Made by a program: the position numbers and the translations under genes. The notes beneath the pieces are model-generated. The model ran no database searches and was not told the origin of the DNA. It was given only the letters and a program-made list of their open reading frames with translations. This document shows, piece after piece, positions 27,976 to 38,451 of a stretch of 64,000 bases of DNA (the first letter of the stretch is position 1; every line of letters starts with the position of its first letter). The stretch is taken from assembly GCA_036401335.1 (NCBI GenBank), contig DASWVC010000033.1, positions 3,712 to 67,711 on the forward strand. Reading direction: 5' to 3'. The stretch comes from DASWVC01 sp036401335 (lineage in GTDB: Bacteria > Verrucomicrobiota > Verrucomicrobiia > Chthoniobacterales > JAFAMB01).

Positions 27976-28350
27976 TTCAGAAATAAATAAAACATTTTTA
28001 GGATTTTTGAATAGCTGTCACTAATAATTAGTCCGGAAAACAAGCAAAAGGGGGTATGCTTCAGGCAACGCGGCCGTTCAATCAACCTGCACATGCTTCG
28101 CATGGCAGCGATGCCGTGAACCAGACCCGAGAGGAGAGAATAATCGTGAAAAAACTTTAGGGTATCCATTCAGACCCGAATGAGAATGCCATAATAACAG
28201 GAAAATCTATGGGAGAAGGATTTTTGACGTATTTGGCTGCCGGTTCACCCGAACCGGAGTTGCCTCAGCTGGGGCGCGGCCGTGCCAAGGGAGGGTTGTT
28301 TTGCTTGGGATTGGGGGCCAGACCCGGTCGAACGGTCCGGCCTGCTTAAC
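27976..28350. other. AT-rich leader region before the peptide synthetase
   Basis: The bases 27980-28060 are strikingly AT-rich (AATAAATAAAACATTTTTAG and nearby) against a GC-rich background. No gene is supported here. The composition shift suggests an insertion boundary or an upstream promoter region of the synthetase gene. No clear -10/-35 pair was assigned. Confidence 0.4.
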
Positions 28351-31300
28351 ATGAACCCTCTTTCCCACGAATCATCGGCCTCTCCCCGTGAGAGAACCGT
28401 TCCTCTGACGGAGTCGCAGAAGGGGCTTTACACGCTGTGCGCGATGGACCCGGGTGCCTCCCGGGCCTATAACGAATCCTTAACGTGCCGTCTGCGCGGG
28501 CCGTACAACCACGCGGCCATGGAAGCTGCATTCCAGGTTTTGGCCGACACGCATGAGGCTTTGCGGGCGCGGGTTGATCCCGATGGAGAATCTCAAACCA
28601 TTGCGCGCTCAGTGCACTTTCCGGTGCCTTTGGGTGACCTGACAGCGCTGCCGGGCGAAACCCGGGCGGCGGAGACGGCAAGGCTGTTGCACGAATTTTC
28701 CCAGGTCCTTTTCGATCCCGCAAAGCCACCGCTTTTCCGAGCCATGGTGGTGAAGCAAGACGAGGACGTTCACCTGCTCACGGTAACGCATGGAGCGATC
28801 TACGGAAACGGTCCGTCCCGCAAGAACATCGTTGAGCAGGCGCTGGACGTTTACGCAGCCAGGGACGGTCGCGTGCCTCCGATGCAACTGTCGGAGTACG
28901 TGGCGCGGCGTGCATTGGATGAGAATGATCCGCGGCACGAGGCATTCTGGACCCACGAGTTTCCGGATGCCCCGGTCCCGCTGGAGTTGCCCTCGGACTT
29001 CCCACGGCCGCCGGCCCCGTCGTACCGCGGTGAGCGTGCCTGGAGAACGGTGGATAAACAGACCACCGCTGCCCTCCGGCAAGTTGCGTCGGCCCACCAA
29101 TGTTCCTTGTTCGCATTGGTCCTGACCACCTGGCAGGTGTTGCTGCACCGTCTCTCCGGCCAGGATGACTTGGTGGTGGGCGTCCCTTCCGACAGCAGGC
29201 TCCGGTCCGCGCACCCGGGCGGACCGGCGTTGATCGCAAATACCACCAACCTGCTGCCGCTACGAAGCCGCTTCAACGCCGGAATGCGTTTTTCGGAGCA
29301 ACTGGAACGGACCAGGCAATTGGTCGCCGGTGCGATCGAGCACCAAGAATATTTTTTCGGCCGTATCCTGGATCGGCTGAACCTGGTGCGGGACCCGGCA
29401 AGATCGCCCCTTTTTTCTGTAGCCTTGAATTTTCAAAAGGCTTTTCGATTTGCCCCGGCAGGCGCTCTGGAGGCAGAACCGCTAAGGCACGAATACCCTT
29501 ACCAGGCGGCCAGGAACTCCGCCGCTTTTGACCTTTTTCTCCATGTCACGGACCAGGGATCGGCCCTCGAGCTGCACGCTGATTTCTGCTCCGACCTTTT
29601 TCTGCCGGAAACGGTCGAGCGGTGGCTGAAACACCTGTGCGCGCTGTTTGAGAGCGTAGTGGCGGACCCGGGCGGTCAGTGCCAGGCACTGCCGATCCTC
29701 ACCTCCGCGGAGCGAACCTGCCTGCTGCAAGGTTGGAACGAGACGCACCGCGATTACCCCACCGACATTTTTCTGCATCAATTCGTCGAGCGGCAGGTTG
29801 CACGGACCCCGGACGGCGTCGCCGTGGTCTATGAAGGCGATCTCCTGACGTACGGCGAACTCAACGCCCGGGCCAACCGAATAGCGCACCGGTTGCAGGC
29901 GCTGGGCATTGCTCCGGGAGCGTTGGTGGGCCTCCTGGCCGAGCGGTCGCCGGAAATGGTGATCGGGATCCTGGCGATCTTGAAAGCCGGTGGAGCTTAC
30001 GTGCCGCTGGAGCCGAATTACCCGGAGGAGCGTTTGCATTTCCTCTTGCAAGACGCGCAATCTTCCGTGGTGCTGCTCCAACGACGTTACCGGCCCAAGG
30101 TGGCAGGGTTTCAGGGGCTGGTAGTCGAGTTGGAAGCGGATTTCACCACCGAAGGGGACGCCAACCCGGTCAGCGGCGTGGGGCGGGGAGACGCCGCCTA
30201 CGTGATTTACACGTCCGGATCTACTGGAAAACCCAAAGGCGTTCTGAACTCGCACGGCGGGCTGGCGAACTGGTTGTTCTGGATGCAGGAGACTTTTCCG
30301 ATGGGATCCGGGGACACGATGCTGTTCAAAGCCCCGTTCACCTTTGATGTCTCGGTCCGCGAGGTGTTCATGCCTTTGGCGGTTGGCGGGTGCATGGTGG
30401 TCGCGCGGCCCGGGTTGCATGGAGACAGCCGGCACCTGGTCGACCTCACTACCCGTCATGGCGTGACCATCCTGCATTTTGTGCCGCCGATGCTGGCCGC
30501 GTTCCTTGAGGACCGTGACGTCCGGCGGTGCTCCTCCCTTCGCCTGGTCATGTGCAGCGGCGATGCGCTTTCGTACGATTTACAGGAGCGTTTTTTCGAC
30601 GTTTTCCCCGGCCTTGAGCTCCACAACATGTGGGGCGCGACCGAGCACGCCCCGGAGTCGACCCACTGGCGGTGCGTGCCCGGACGTCGGAACGGGATCG
30701 TCGCCGTTGGCCGCCCGGGTGCGAACACGCAGCTGTACATCCTGGACCGAGCTTTCCAACCGGTCCCCATCGGGGTAACGGGGGAAGCTTACCTCGGCGG
30801 GGTGCAGACCGCGTTGGGCTACCTGGGCCGCCCCGAGTTGACGGCCCAGAAATTCCTTCCGAACCCATACCACCCGGGCACGCTGTACCGAACCGGCGAT
30901 CTCGGCCGTTTTCGACCCGACGGGGTGATGGAGTTCATGGGCCGGATTGACTTCCAGGTCAAACTGCGCGGGTTCCGCGTCGAGCTGGGCGAGATAGAGG
31001 CGGTCCTCCTCAAGCACGCTGGGATCCGCGAATGCGTCGCGGCTGTGCGGGGCGCGCCTTCGGACCCGGCCAAACGCCTGGTCGCCTACCTCGTGGGGGA
31101 TCCAGCTCCAGTGGACAGCCTGCGGCGGCACGCGGCGCTCAGTTTGCCGGAATACATGGTGCCGTCGGCGTTTGTCTTCCTGGATCGGCTTCCCGTAACC
31201 GCGAACGGCAAACTGGATCGGTCAGCGCTTCCCGAGCCCGCCATGGAGGTGCGGGTGGCCAGGGAGCCGAGGGATGCAACGGAAGCACAGCTGATTGCAA

Positions 31301-32379
31301 TCTGGGAGAAGGTACTGGGCCGGTCGCCGGTAGGGGTGACCGACAACTTCTTTGACCTCGGGGGTAATTCCCTTCTTGCCTTGAAAGCATTTAGCTTGAT
31401 CCGGGAAGTCGTGGGGGTGAACCTGCCGCTGGCGACGTTGTTTCAGGCACCGAACGTCGAAAGGTTGGCGGCCAAAGTGCGGGAAACGGCTGCAGACCAG
31501 GAATGGGAGCCGCTGGTGGCAATCCAGTTGCAGGGCAGCCGTCCGCCTTTCTTTGCGGTGCATGGCCGAAATGGCAACGTCCTTTTCTACCGTAAGCTTT
31601 CCGAGCTGCTGGGGTCCCAGCAACCCTTTTATGGGCTGCAATCCCAGGGACTGGACGGCAAACCGATGCTCCGCTCCACCGTAGAAGAAATCGGTGAGTA
31701 CTACTTGGAGAAGATCCGTGCGGTGCAACCGCAGGGTCCCTACCTGCTCGGCGGCTATTCGTTCGGGGCGGTGGCAGCTTACGAGATCGCCCGCCGCCTG
31801 CGAGAGCAGGGGGAGGAGATTGCGCTCCTGGCAATGTTCGACATTTACAACCCGGCACGACCGCCCCGGCTGCTTTCCTACACAGAAAAGTTCCGGCATC
31901 GCATCATGGATGCGGAAGCACGAACGCCTAACCGGGTCCTGCAGTTCCTCGCCCGCCGGACCAAAGGCCGGGTAAGTGAACGGTTGCTAAAGTGGAATGA
32001 GCTTTCCCGTCGGTTACTGTTGCAAACGGTGAAACGGACCGAGGACAACTCGCCGGAACTCGTGGATCTTCACGTCCAGATGGTTCACGAACGCGCGTTT
32101 GTCTCCTACCGGCCCAGGCCATTCAATGGAAAAATCACCCTTTTCCGGGCGCTCATGGTGCCGGATGGGTATGAGTATGAGGCAGAAATGGGGTGGACCG
32201 GGTTGGCCGCTCAAGGCATCGAGATTCACGACGTTCCCGGCGATCATTTCACCATCTTCCACGAGGAAAATGTGCCGATGCTGGCCGAAAAACTTTCGGC
32301 CTGCATCGAGGCGGCTCTAACAAGCATTGGTTCGGGTTCAAGCCCGTCCATGCACCCGGCACCTTATCCCAGCCGATAG
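28351..32379 (+). CDS. single-module nonribosomal peptide synthetase (C-A-T-TE)
   Basis: 1342 residues in four domains. Condensation (about 15-440): the HHxxxDG motif reads THGAIYG, so the second His is kept but Asp is replaced by Tyr. Adenylation (about 480-965): [17 protein letters not shown] core ([13 protein letters not shown]), [21 protein letters not shown], final [12 protein letters not shown]. Carrier (about 975-1045): LGGNSLLA with the phosphopantetheine Ser. Thioesterase (about 1070-1342): GGYSFG nucleophile, end His in GDHFTIF. By hand alignment the pocket reads D-V-R-H-M-S-M-P-E, which I cannot assign to an amino acid. A GTG at 28282 is another start. No MbtH, PPTase or tailoring gene is adjacent. 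Confidence 0.92.
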   Translation: MNPLSHESSASPRERTVPLTESQKGLYTLCAMDPGASRAYNESLTCRLRGPYNHAAMEAAFQVLADTHEALRARVDPDGESQTIARSVHFPVPLGDLTALPGETRAAETARLLHEFSQVLFDPAKPPLFRAMVVKQDEDVHLLTVTHGAIYGNGPSRKNIVEQALDVYAARDGRVPPMQLSEYVARRALDENDPRHEAFWTHEFPDAPVPLELPSDFPRPPAPSYRGERAWRTVDKQTTAALRQVASAHQCSLFALVLTTWQVLLHRLSGQDDLVVGVPSDSRLRSAHPGGPALIANTTNLLPLRSRFNAGMRFSEQLERTRQLVAGAIEHQEYFFGRILDRLNLVRDPARSPLFSVALNFQKAFRFAPAGALEAEPLRHEYPYQAARNSAAFDLFLHVTDQGSALELHADFCSDLFLPETVERWLKHLCALFESVVADPGGQCQALPILTSAERTCLLQGWNETHRDYPTDIFLHQFVERQVARTPDGVAVVYEGDLLTYGELNARANRIAHRLQALGIAPGALVGLLAERSPEMVIGILAILKAGGAYVPLEPNYPEERLHFLLQDAQSSVVLLQRRYRPKVAGFQGLVVELEADFTTEGDANPVSGVGRGDAAYVIYTSGSTGKPKGVLNSHGGLANWLFWMQETFPMGSGDTMLFKAPFTFDVSVREVFMPLAVGGCMVVARPGLHGDSRHLVDLTTRHGVTILHFVPPMLAAFLEDRDVRRCSSLRLVMCSGDALSYDLQERFFDVFPGLELHNMWGATEHAPESTHWRCVPGRRNGIVAVGRPGANTQLYILDRAFQPVPIGVTGEAYLGGVQTALGYLGRPELTAQKFLPNPYHPGTLYRTGDLGRFRPDGVMEFMGRIDFQVKLRGFRVELGEIEAVLLKHAGIRECVAAVRGAPSDPAKRLVAYLVGDPAPVDSLRRHAALSLPEYMVPSAFVFLDRLPVTANGKLDRSALPEPAMEVRVAREPRDATEAQLIAIWEKVLGRSPVGVTDNFFDLGGNSLLALKAFSLIREVVGVNLPLATLFQAPNVERLAAKVRETAADQEWEPLVAIQLQGSRPPFFAVHGRNGNVLFYRKLSELLGSQQPFYGLQSQGLDGKPMLRSTVEEIGEYYLEKIRAVQPQGPYLLGGYSFGAVAAYEIARRLREQGEEIALLAMFDIYNPARPPRLLSYTEKFRHRIMDAEARTPNRVLQFLARRTKGRVSERLLKWNELSRRLLLQTVKRTEDNSPELVDLHVQMVHERAFVSYRPRPFNGKITLFRALMVPDGYEYEAEMGWTGLAAQGIEIHDVPGDHFTIFHEENVPMLAEKLSACIEAALTSIGSGSSPSMHPAPYPSR

Positions 32380-32582
32380 ACGATGCGGCCCTTGGTGAGG
32401 TCGTAAGGCGACATCTCCAAACGCACGCGGTCACCAAGGTTAAGCCGGATGAAGCGTTTGCGCATCTTGCCGGAAATGTGAGCCAAAATGACGTGTTTGT
32501 TCCCAAGCTCAACCCGGAACATGGTCCCGGGCAGTACTGCAACGATTTTGCCTTCAGTTACTATTTCGGATTCAGCGGGCAT
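32364..32582 (-). CDS. infA: translation initiation factor IF-1
   Basis: 72-residue OB-fold IF-1, which binds the ribosomal A site during initiation. Length and the sequence run ([51 protein letters not shown]) are those of the family. It is convergent with the peptide synthetase and overlaps its last 16 bp. It is far from any ribosomal protein operon. Confidence 0.96.
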   Translation of the reverse strand: MPAESEIVTEGKIVAVLPGTMFRVELGNKHVILAHISGKMRKRFIRLNLGDRVRLEMSPYDLTKGRIVYRLG

Positions 32583-32683
32583 AAAGCAGACTAAAAACCT
32601 TCATTGACGGCCGGTTTACCCTGCAGGCGGACTTTTCGCCGGGAACGCTAAACCATGGTTCCCAGGTCAAGCCGCCGCTGGCA

Positions 32684-32851
32684 TCAGCGACCTGCGCGTG
32701 AGAACGACCGGGCGGCGCGCGCACCACCGGATCGATCTTCTTTCGACCGGGCCACATTGACGGTAAGCGCGCGACCGGCAAGCTGCCCCAAGACCTTTTC
32801 AAGGTTCTTGGTGCCGGTATGAAACGACAAATTTCCTAAATAAATTTTCAT
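32684..32851 (-). pseudogene. RRM RNA-binding protein with internal deletion
   Basis: 55 codons read MKIYLGNLSFHTG, then run into GRALTVNVARSKEDRSGG and an Arg/Ser tail. The first part is RNP-2 and the first helix of a bacterial cold-inducible RRM protein; the second is the last strand and glycine/arginine tail. About 40 residues including RNP-1 (GFGFV) are missing, yet the frame is kept. It is either a dead gene or a miniature product without an RNA-binding fold. The flanks 32583-32683 and 32852-33076 show nothing else. Confidence 0.65.
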
Positions 32852-33076
32852 GGATTGAGGTGATTCGATTGCCAGCTCCACAGCCGTTCCCGAAAACCGG
32901 ATTTCAAATCACCACCGAGAAATAACCTCACCTGACGATCCACCGCGCTTCGAATTCGACCAACCGGAAACCAGCATCGTTCGTCCAACCGAAAACGCAA
33001 GAAAAGCTTTCCGTTCACCAGCGGAGCCGCCGACGCGGGAAGAAGCGCCGCGGCTCTAAAGCCAGAACCTGCGCGT

Positions 33077-34159
33077 TCAGAATTTGAGCTCGAGTTGCCC
33101 GGCCATTACCCTTCGGAACGCGCCGGCGTTCAAGCGTGGCGCGTCGTGTGCCAATCCGGCCCGACGGGAACTTACTTCAAACATCCGGTGCAGCTGCTGG
33201 GCCAGGGGGCCGTTCCCCCGCATCCGCTCGCCGAACTCACTCACGTTAAGTTTGCCGTCCCGCATTGACCGGATCTGGTCGAGGACGCGGTTTTTACGCT
33301 CGGGAAAATGCTTTTCGAGCCATTGAGTGAACAGGGGCGCCACCGCAAGCGGCAGCCGAACCATCGTCATGCCGGCAAAGGTGGCGCCCGCCGCGGCCGC
33401 GGCCGCGAGGAGGGCGGGGATTTCGTGATCATTTAGCCCCGGCATTACCGGCGCCAGGTTAATCCCGACCGGAATCCCGCTGGCGCGCAACCGTTCCACA
33501 GCACGGAGCCGGGCTGCAGGTGCCGAAGCTCGCGGCTCGAGTTTTCGCGCAAGGTCAAGGTCGAGGGTGGTCAGCGAAAGGGTGACCGCAACGGCCTTGT
33601 GGGCGGCCAGTTCCGTCAGCAGATCGGCATCCCGCGTGACCAGCTGATTCTTGGTGATGACAAAGACCGGGTTACGGAAACGCGCCAATACCTCCAAGCA
33701 GGCACGGGTGAGGCCCAGCTTGGCCTCAACTGGCTGGTAGCAATCGGTTACGCCGCTCAAGGTGAGCGTCTGAGGCCTCCAGGAAGGTGCGCTTAGCTCT
33801 GCCGCAAGCAGGTCCGGCGCCCGCCTTTTCACGAGGATTTTGCTTTCAAAGTCCAGGCCCGCCGAGAACCCGAGGAATTCATGGGTTGGCCGGGCATAAC
33901 AATAGGCGCAGCCGTGTTCGCAACCCCGGTAAGGGTTCACGCTTACCTCGAACCCGACATCCGGGCTTTGGTTCCGCGCAATGATTGTCCGGGCATCGTC
34001 TTCCAGGATTTCCGTGACAACCTGGTCCCGCTGAGTCGAAGGTTCGTCGGACGGATCCGCTTCGTAATGCAGCTTGGCAAAGCGGTTGACCGGATTGCCG
34101 GTGGCTCCCCGCCCGCGTGGCCGGCCTGACGGTTCAGGATCGAACGTACACCGGCTCAT
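33077..34159 (-). CDS. PA0069-type radical SAM protein (SPL-like)
   Basis: 360-residue radical SAM enzyme. The cluster motif is in RGCEHGCAYCYARP (CxxxCxxC). SVNPYRGCEHGCAYC, GVTDCYQPVEAKLGLTR and VFVITKNQLVTRD match the PA0069/spore-photoproduct-lyase-like group, whose substrate is unknown. The start at 34159 overlaps the stop of the thioredoxin-like gene by 26 bp, so the two are likely coupled. A longer upstream frame is out of register with the neighbour and not real. Confidence 0.9.
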   Translation of the reverse strand: MSRCTFDPEPSGRPRGRGATGNPVNRFAKLHYEADPSDEPSTQRDQVVTEILEDDARTIIARNQSPDVGFEVSVNPYRGCEHGCAYCYARPTHEFLGFSAGLDFESKILVKRRAPDLLAAELSAPSWRPQTLTLSGVTDCYQPVEAKLGLTRACLEVLARFRNPVFVITKNQLVTRDADLLTELAAHKAVAVTLSLTTLDLDLARKLEPRASAPAARLRAVERLRASGIPVGINLAPVMPGLNDHEIPALLAAAAAAGATFAGMTMVRLPLAVAPLFTQWLEKHFPERKNRVLDQIRSMRDGKLNVSEFGERMRGNGPLAQQLHRMFEVSSRRAGLAHDAPRLNAGAFRRVMAGQLELKF

Positions 34160-34712
34160 TTCCTGCTTTCCATTTGATGCTGCAGCCGGTACTGGCACGT
34201 TGGTCGGGAGAAACGGCGTGCCCGGCCAGGACCGCATCCACGGCTGCCCGAAGGTCCCGGCCGGTTGGCGGCTGAGCGTTTCCCGGCCGGCTGTCATCCA
34301 GTTGGCCCCGGTACACGAGGCGGAGGCTGCCATCAAACAGGAAAAAATCCGGCGTGCACACCGCCCGGTAAGCTTTGGCCACGTCCTGCGGTTCGTCGTA
34401 AAGCACCGGAAACGGCAAATCGCGGGCGAACTCAGCCAGTCTGTCCGGTGCGTCCTCAGGGTATTGCTGGGCATCATTGGCACTGATGCCCGCGATGCGC
34501 ACACCCTTCGGCAGGTAATCGGCACCGAAACGGGCCAGCTCAGGTTTGACCTGGATGACGTAAGGGCAATGGCGGCACAGGAAAACCACGAGTAGCGCCC
34601 GGCCGCCGCTCAGGTCCGACAAGGAAACAAGTTCACCGCTGGTGACCTCCGGAAGTTGAAAGTTCGGTGCGGTCCGGCCAAGCTCAGCACCTGTGGATAG
34701 GGTTGCCGTCAT
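34134..34712 (-). CDS. thioredoxin-like / AhpC-TSA family protein
   Basis: 192 residues with a thioredoxin fold of the redoxin type. The active site is FLCRHCPYV (CxxC), followed by GISANDAQQYPEDAPD and the cis-proline TPDFFLFDG. Members are often annotated as thioredoxin family or peroxiredoxin-like proteins with a C-terminal IKWK. No signal peptide is seen. The start at 34712 (MTATLSTGAELG) is preferred over the frame start at 34745. Coupled to the downstream radical SAM gene. Confidence 0.88.
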   Translation of the reverse strand: MTATLSTGAELGRTAPNFQLPEVTSGELVSLSDLSGGRALLVVFLCRHCPYVIQVKPELARFGADYLPKGVRIAGISANDAQQYPEDAPDRLAEFARDLPFPVLYDEPQDVAKAYRAVCTPDFFLFDGSLRLVYRGQLDDSRPGNAQPPTGRDLRAAVDAVLAGHAVSPDQRASTGCSIKWKAGNEPVYVRS

Positions 34713-34757
34713 CTGGAAACATGCCACGAACCGGAAGCTTGCCAATCTTTGCTGGCC

Positions 34758-35684
34758 TTAACCCGCGTCTGCCCCAAGTGGGACATGCCAGGAGGCCGGC
34801 ACTTCTAGAGGGCGGGCCACCATGATGCCGCCGAATTTGGCGTAGCGGTAAAGGTACTGGTGTAAAGGGACGTCAATGATAACGCTCCGGGCATCTTTGG
34901 AGGCGTGCATGAAGTGGAGCGCCCCATTTGTATCGCGCAGGGCAAGGCCGACATGTTCGGTGAACCCATCCCGGAAACTGCTGCTGATGCAGATCACGTC
35001 TCCGTCGCGAAGCAGGGGTTCAACCGCCGCCACACGCGCTTTTGGGATGTGGTAGATGGTGCGGGCCGAAAGGTTCGATTCGATCCGGCGGATGGCCGGC
35101 ACCAGCTCGGGGTTGTTCCGCAGGTAACGTGAGCGGCGCCACGTGGTCGACATCTCGTCCTCGTAATGACCCGTCATCGGCACACCGCCCAATGACCTCG
35201 TCAGGTCCTTGACGAGCCCCCGGCGTTCGTTGTCGGCCAGCCAGTCTTCCAGGTGGTGAAGGCGGGAGGTAAAGGACCCGGTGCAACGGCCCCCGCGGTA
35301 ACGGTCCAGTTCGATCAGGGCCAGCAGGTCATTCGGAGTGTACGGTGGGTTTTTTATTTCGAGCATGCGTGCAAACCCGAGCGAGACCTCGAAGTAGGTC
35401 CAGCAGTCCATGCCGAGAAAATCAACCGAGGGTGCCTCGGTGTGGTCATCGATTTCCAGGGTGAAGTTGCGGTAAGGCGTCCCTTGTAAGGCCCTGCCGA
35501 CGGCGGCCGTGCGTTCTCCCAAGGGCAGCACCCGCCAGTTTTCCTGGTCCGCCCGCCGGACCAGACCGGCAAACACGGAATCACCTCGGAACACGGTGGC
35601 AAACGGCAGGGGCGCGGCGAAGAGGAAAGTTGACGGAATCAGGAGGCACGACAACGCGGACCAGACGGCTAAGATCAAACGCAT
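34758..35684 (-). CDS. DUF1460 family secreted amidase-like protein
   Basis: 308 residues with a signal peptide (1-24, cut near FAAPLP). DUF1460 proteins are NlpC/P60-like hydrolases implicated as N-acetylmuramoyl-L-alanine amidases. The probable nucleophile Cys is in FLGMDCWTYFE and the His in FTEHVGLAL; GHYEDEMSTTWRRSRYLRNN is a family block. 35732 is an alternative start. It precedes the thioredoxin-like gene by 45 bp and is divergent from yqeY. Confidence 0.87.
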   Translation of the reverse strand: MRLILAVWSALSCLLIPSTFLFAAPLPFATVFRGDSVFAGLVRRADQENWRVLPLGERTAAVGRALQGTPYRNFTLEIDDHTEAPSVDFLGMDCWTYFEVSLGFARMLEIKNPPYTPNDLLALIELDRYRGGRCTGSFTSRLHHLEDWLADNERRGLVKDLTRSLGGVPMTGHYEDEMSTTWRRSRYLRNNPELVPAIRRIESNLSARTIYHIPKARVAAVEPLLRDGDVICISSSFRDGFTEHVGLALRDTNGALHFMHASKDARSVIIDVPLHQYLYRYAKFGGIMVARPLEVPASWHVPLGADAG

Positions 35685-35849
35685 GGCTTGAGCGGTCGAA
35701 GGCAAGAGTGAACGCGAGTCACTTCGCTTCATCGGCAGAACGGCGGCGCGCTTTAACCCGCGTTCGCCTGATCTTTCTGGTAAGGTTAGGGGCTGCCCCG
35801 GCTCCCAGCCCGCCTTGCGAAAGGCCCGAAGTCGCCTACACTCGTCCAC

Positions 35850-36302
35850 ATGACCATCCAGGAGCGGGTCGACCACGACCTCAAGGAAGCGATGCGCGCC
35901 AGGGATGCCGGCCGGCTGTCGGTGTTGCGCCTGGCCAAAGCGGCGTTGATGAACGCCGCCATCGAAAAGCATGGGGCAGCCGGCAAACTTGCCGAGGCTG
36001 AGGCGTTGGCGGTGCTCCGCAAACAAGTCAAACAACGTCACGATGCCATCGCCAGCTTTGAGCAGGGCGGACGTCCTGAGTTGGCGGAAAAGGAGAAGAA
36101 GGAACTTGATTATTTGGCCGAATACCTGCCCACCCCCTTGAGCGAAGCACAGGTCGAGGAGTTGGTCCGAAGCGTGATCAATCGGGTAGGCGCTACCTCC
36201 AAGGCGCAATTGGGTCAGGTCATGAAAGCCGCTTCGGAACAGGCGGCGGGCCGTGCGGACGGTAAGGCGCTCAACCGGGTGGCGCAAAAGTTGTTAGGCT
36301 GA
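35850..36302 (+). CDS. GatB/YqeY domain protein
   Basis: 150-residue YqeY protein, helical, related to the tail domain of GatB (glutamyl-tRNA amidotransferase B). ELDYLAEYLPTPLSEAQVEE and the final GRADGKALNRVAQKLL are typical. Its role as a stand-alone protein is unclear; it may touch tRNA. Followed 92 bp later by ispD on the same strand. Confidence 0.92.
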   Translation: MTIQERVDHDLKEAMRARDAGRLSVLRLAKAALMNAAIEKHGAAGKLAEAEALAVLRKQVKQRHDAIASFEQGGRPELAEKEKKELDYLAEYLPTPLSEAQVEELVRSVINRVGATSKAQLGQVMKAASEQAAGRADGKALNRVAQKLLG

Positions 36303-36394
36303 AGCTCCTGGGTCGGTCGGTGTGCAGAGGTGCAGGCTTTTGGCGGGTGGACGGCGGTCATGCGCCCGGTCCCCCCGGGGTAACGGCGTTGTGT

Positions 36395-37099
36395 ATGTTA
36401 AATGTAAGTGCAATCGTGGTCGCGGCGGGAAGCAGTCGGCGCATGGGCTTTGACAAATTGCTTGTCCCGATCTCAGGGCGTTCCGTTTTGCTGCATTCCC
36501 TGGACCGGTTTGAGGCCTGCCCCGCCGTTGGCGAAATCGTTCTGGTGCTCCACCCGGAGCGTCGCAAAGAGATCGGGCGAATCGTTGAGGCCGAACGTTA
36601 CACAAAGTTGCACCGGGTGGTGGAGGGCGGCAGTGAGCGTCACCTGTCGGTTTGGGCAGGGCTGCAGGCGAGCAGACTGGAAGCGGACCTCGTGGCCGTC
36701 CACGATGCGGCGCGCCCGTTGGTCCGTCCGGAGGCCATCATGCACGCGATTCACCAAGCCGGTTTGTGCGGTGCCGTTGCGTTGGCTGCGCCGGTGGTGG
36801 AAACCTTGAAGCGAACCGGCCGGGATAACGTAGTGACCGCGAGCGTGGACCGTCAAGGACTGTGGGCGATGCAGACACCGCAAATTTTCCGGCGCGACTG
36901 GCTCTGGGCCGGCTACCAAACCATTCTCGCGCGGGGCGAAGTTGTGACGGATGAGGTATCGGCCGTGCAGGCGGCGGGGCATCCAGTCAAATTGTTGGAA
37001 AATCTAACCTGGAACTTGAAGATTACCTTTCCGCGCGATTTGGAGATGGCAGAAAGCTTGATGCGCCTAGTGCCCGGCGTGATCGGCAAAGAAGGTTAA
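36395..37099 (+). CDS. ispD: 2-C-methyl-D-erythritol 4-phosphate cytidylyltransferase
   Basis: 234-residue IspD, third step of the MEP pathway (MEP plus CTP to CDP-ME). The nucleotide loop VVAAGSSRRMGFDK is at the N-terminus; VHDAARPLVRPE, TLKRTG and the final NLKITFPRDLEMAE are diagnostic. The start at 36395 gives the family N-terminus. The M16 peptidase follows 22 bp downstream, so cotranscription is likely. Confidence 0.95.
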   Translation: MLNVSAIVVAAGSSRRMGFDKLLVPISGRSVLLHSLDRFEACPAVGEIVLVLHPERRKEIGRIVEAERYTKLHRVVEGGSERHLSVWAGLQASRLEADLVAVHDAARPLVRPEAIMHAIHQAGLCGAVALAAPVVETLKRTGRDNVVTASVDRQGLWAMQTPQIFRRDWLWAGYQTILARGEVVTDEVSAVQAAGHPVKLLENLTWNLKITFPRDLEMAESLMRLVPGVIGKEG

Positions 37100-37121
37100 T
37101 CCGTAGTTCTTTTTTGCACCC

Positions 37122-38399
37122 GTGACGCAGTACCAGACTACCACCCTAGCCAACGGCGTTCGCATTGCCACACGCGAAATGCCGCAAATGAAAAGTGTGA
37201 GTGTCGGCCTCTGGGTTGGCGTCGGCGGCCGTCATGAGCCGGAGAGCCATTGCGGCATTTCCCATTTTCTTGAACACCTCCTCTTCAAGGGAACTCAGCG
37301 TCGGTCGTCCCGGCAGATTACGGAGCAAGTAGAAGGTCTGGGCGGCTTTATCAATGCGTTTACGACGGAGGACCACACCTGTTTCTACGCCAAAGCCGGA
37401 GCCCAGCATTTACCGGTGCTGGCCGATGTGCTCTGCGACATGTACCAACAATCGGTGCTGGCTGAGCACGAAATCGAGCGCGAGCGCGACGTGATTCGTG
37501 AGGAAATCCTGATGTACCGGGACCAGCCGTCCCAATTTTCCCAGGAACTCCTTTCCGAGGTCATGTGGCCTGACCATGCCCTTGGCCGTCCGCTGACGGG
37601 TTCAGTTGCATCAATTGGCCGGATTGGCCGAGCGGACCTGGTTGACTACATCGGCCGCAATTACAACGGCAGTACCACCGTGATTACCGTGGCCGGGCAG
37701 TGCGTGCACGAACGTGTCGTGGCCGAGTTCGGTCCACGGTTGGAAAAGCTGGCCGCAGGCAGCGTCCCGGATCCGCAGCCTTGGTCCGAGGTGGCCCCCC
37801 GGTTATCTCGCTTATCCCTCGCGCCGCACGAAACTGAGCAGACCCACCTCGCGATTGGTTACCATGCCATGAGCCGCACCGATGAACGTCGGCATGCGCT
37901 TAAACTGCTCAGCGTGATCCTGGGCGAGAACATGAGTTCACGCCTGTTTCAGCAATTACGGGAACGCTACGCCTACTGTTACTCCATCCAGAGCGGCACT
38001 TTGGTGCTCGAAGATTCCGGTCTCCTCAACATCTGCGTCGGCCTTGAGCCGCGCAAACTCCGGAACGCGCTGCGGGCCATCGGCCGCGAACTGCAGAAAC
38101 TGCGAAGCCATGCCCCCTCCCGCAAAGAGCTTCGGCAAGCCCAGGAGTACACCGTTGGTCAGAATGAGCTGAGCTTGGAAAGCACCACCAACCAGGTCAT
38201 GTGGATGGGGGAATCAATGATTGCCTACGGAACGGTGATCGATCCGGACCAAGTCCAAACAAAATTGAAAGGGGTGACGCCGGAGATGGTGCAGGAAGTG
38301 GCCCAACTCTGTTTCGATCCCGATCGCCTCGGAATCGCGGTGGTGGGCCGGGTTGACCGGAACCGTTTGGAAAAATGGGTTGGAGAAATCGGGTTTTAG
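37122..38399 (+). CDS. M16 family metallopeptidase (processing peptidase type)
   Basis: 425-residue zinc peptidase of the pitrilysin family. The inverted motif HFLEHLLF (HxxEH) is at about 48-52 and the downstream Glu in ERERDVIREE. The second, inactive homologous half is complete, as in mitochondrial-processing-peptidase-like bacterial proteins. GTG start. Cytoplasmic by lack of a signal. It converges on the gntP-like gene with a 52-bp gap. Confidence 0.93.
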   Translation: MTQYQTTTLANGVRIATREMPQMKSVSVGLWVGVGGRHEPESHCGISHFLEHLLFKGTQRRSSRQITEQVEGLGGFINAFTTEDHTCFYAKAGAQHLPVLADVLCDMYQQSVLAEHEIERERDVIREEILMYRDQPSQFSQELLSEVMWPDHALGRPLTGSVASIGRIGRADLVDYIGRNYNGSTTVITVAGQCVHERVVAEFGPRLEKLAAGSVPDPQPWSEVAPRLSRLSLAPHETEQTHLAIGYHAMSRTDERRHALKLLSVILGENMSSRLFQQLRERYAYCYSIQSGTLVLEDSGLLNICVGLEPRKLRNALRAIGRELQKLRSHAPSRKELRQAQEYTVGQNELSLESTTNQVMWMGESMIAYGTVIDPDQVQTKLKGVTPEMVQEVAQLCFDPDRLGIAVVGRVDRNRLEKWVGEIGF

Positions 38400-38451
38400 A
38401 GGGCCCGGCGTGCACCGAGCCAGCCCGGCCTTTTCGGAAACCCCTTCCTGT

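Noticed and set aside
29482..30477. 331-codon open frame antisense to the peptide synthetase
   Set aside because: Shadow of the adenylation domain in high-GC DNA; no family features.
28351..32379. A full secondary-metabolite cluster around the synthetase
   Set aside because: Neighbours are infA, an RRM relic and housekeeping genes; no tailoring, export or MbtH gene is seen.
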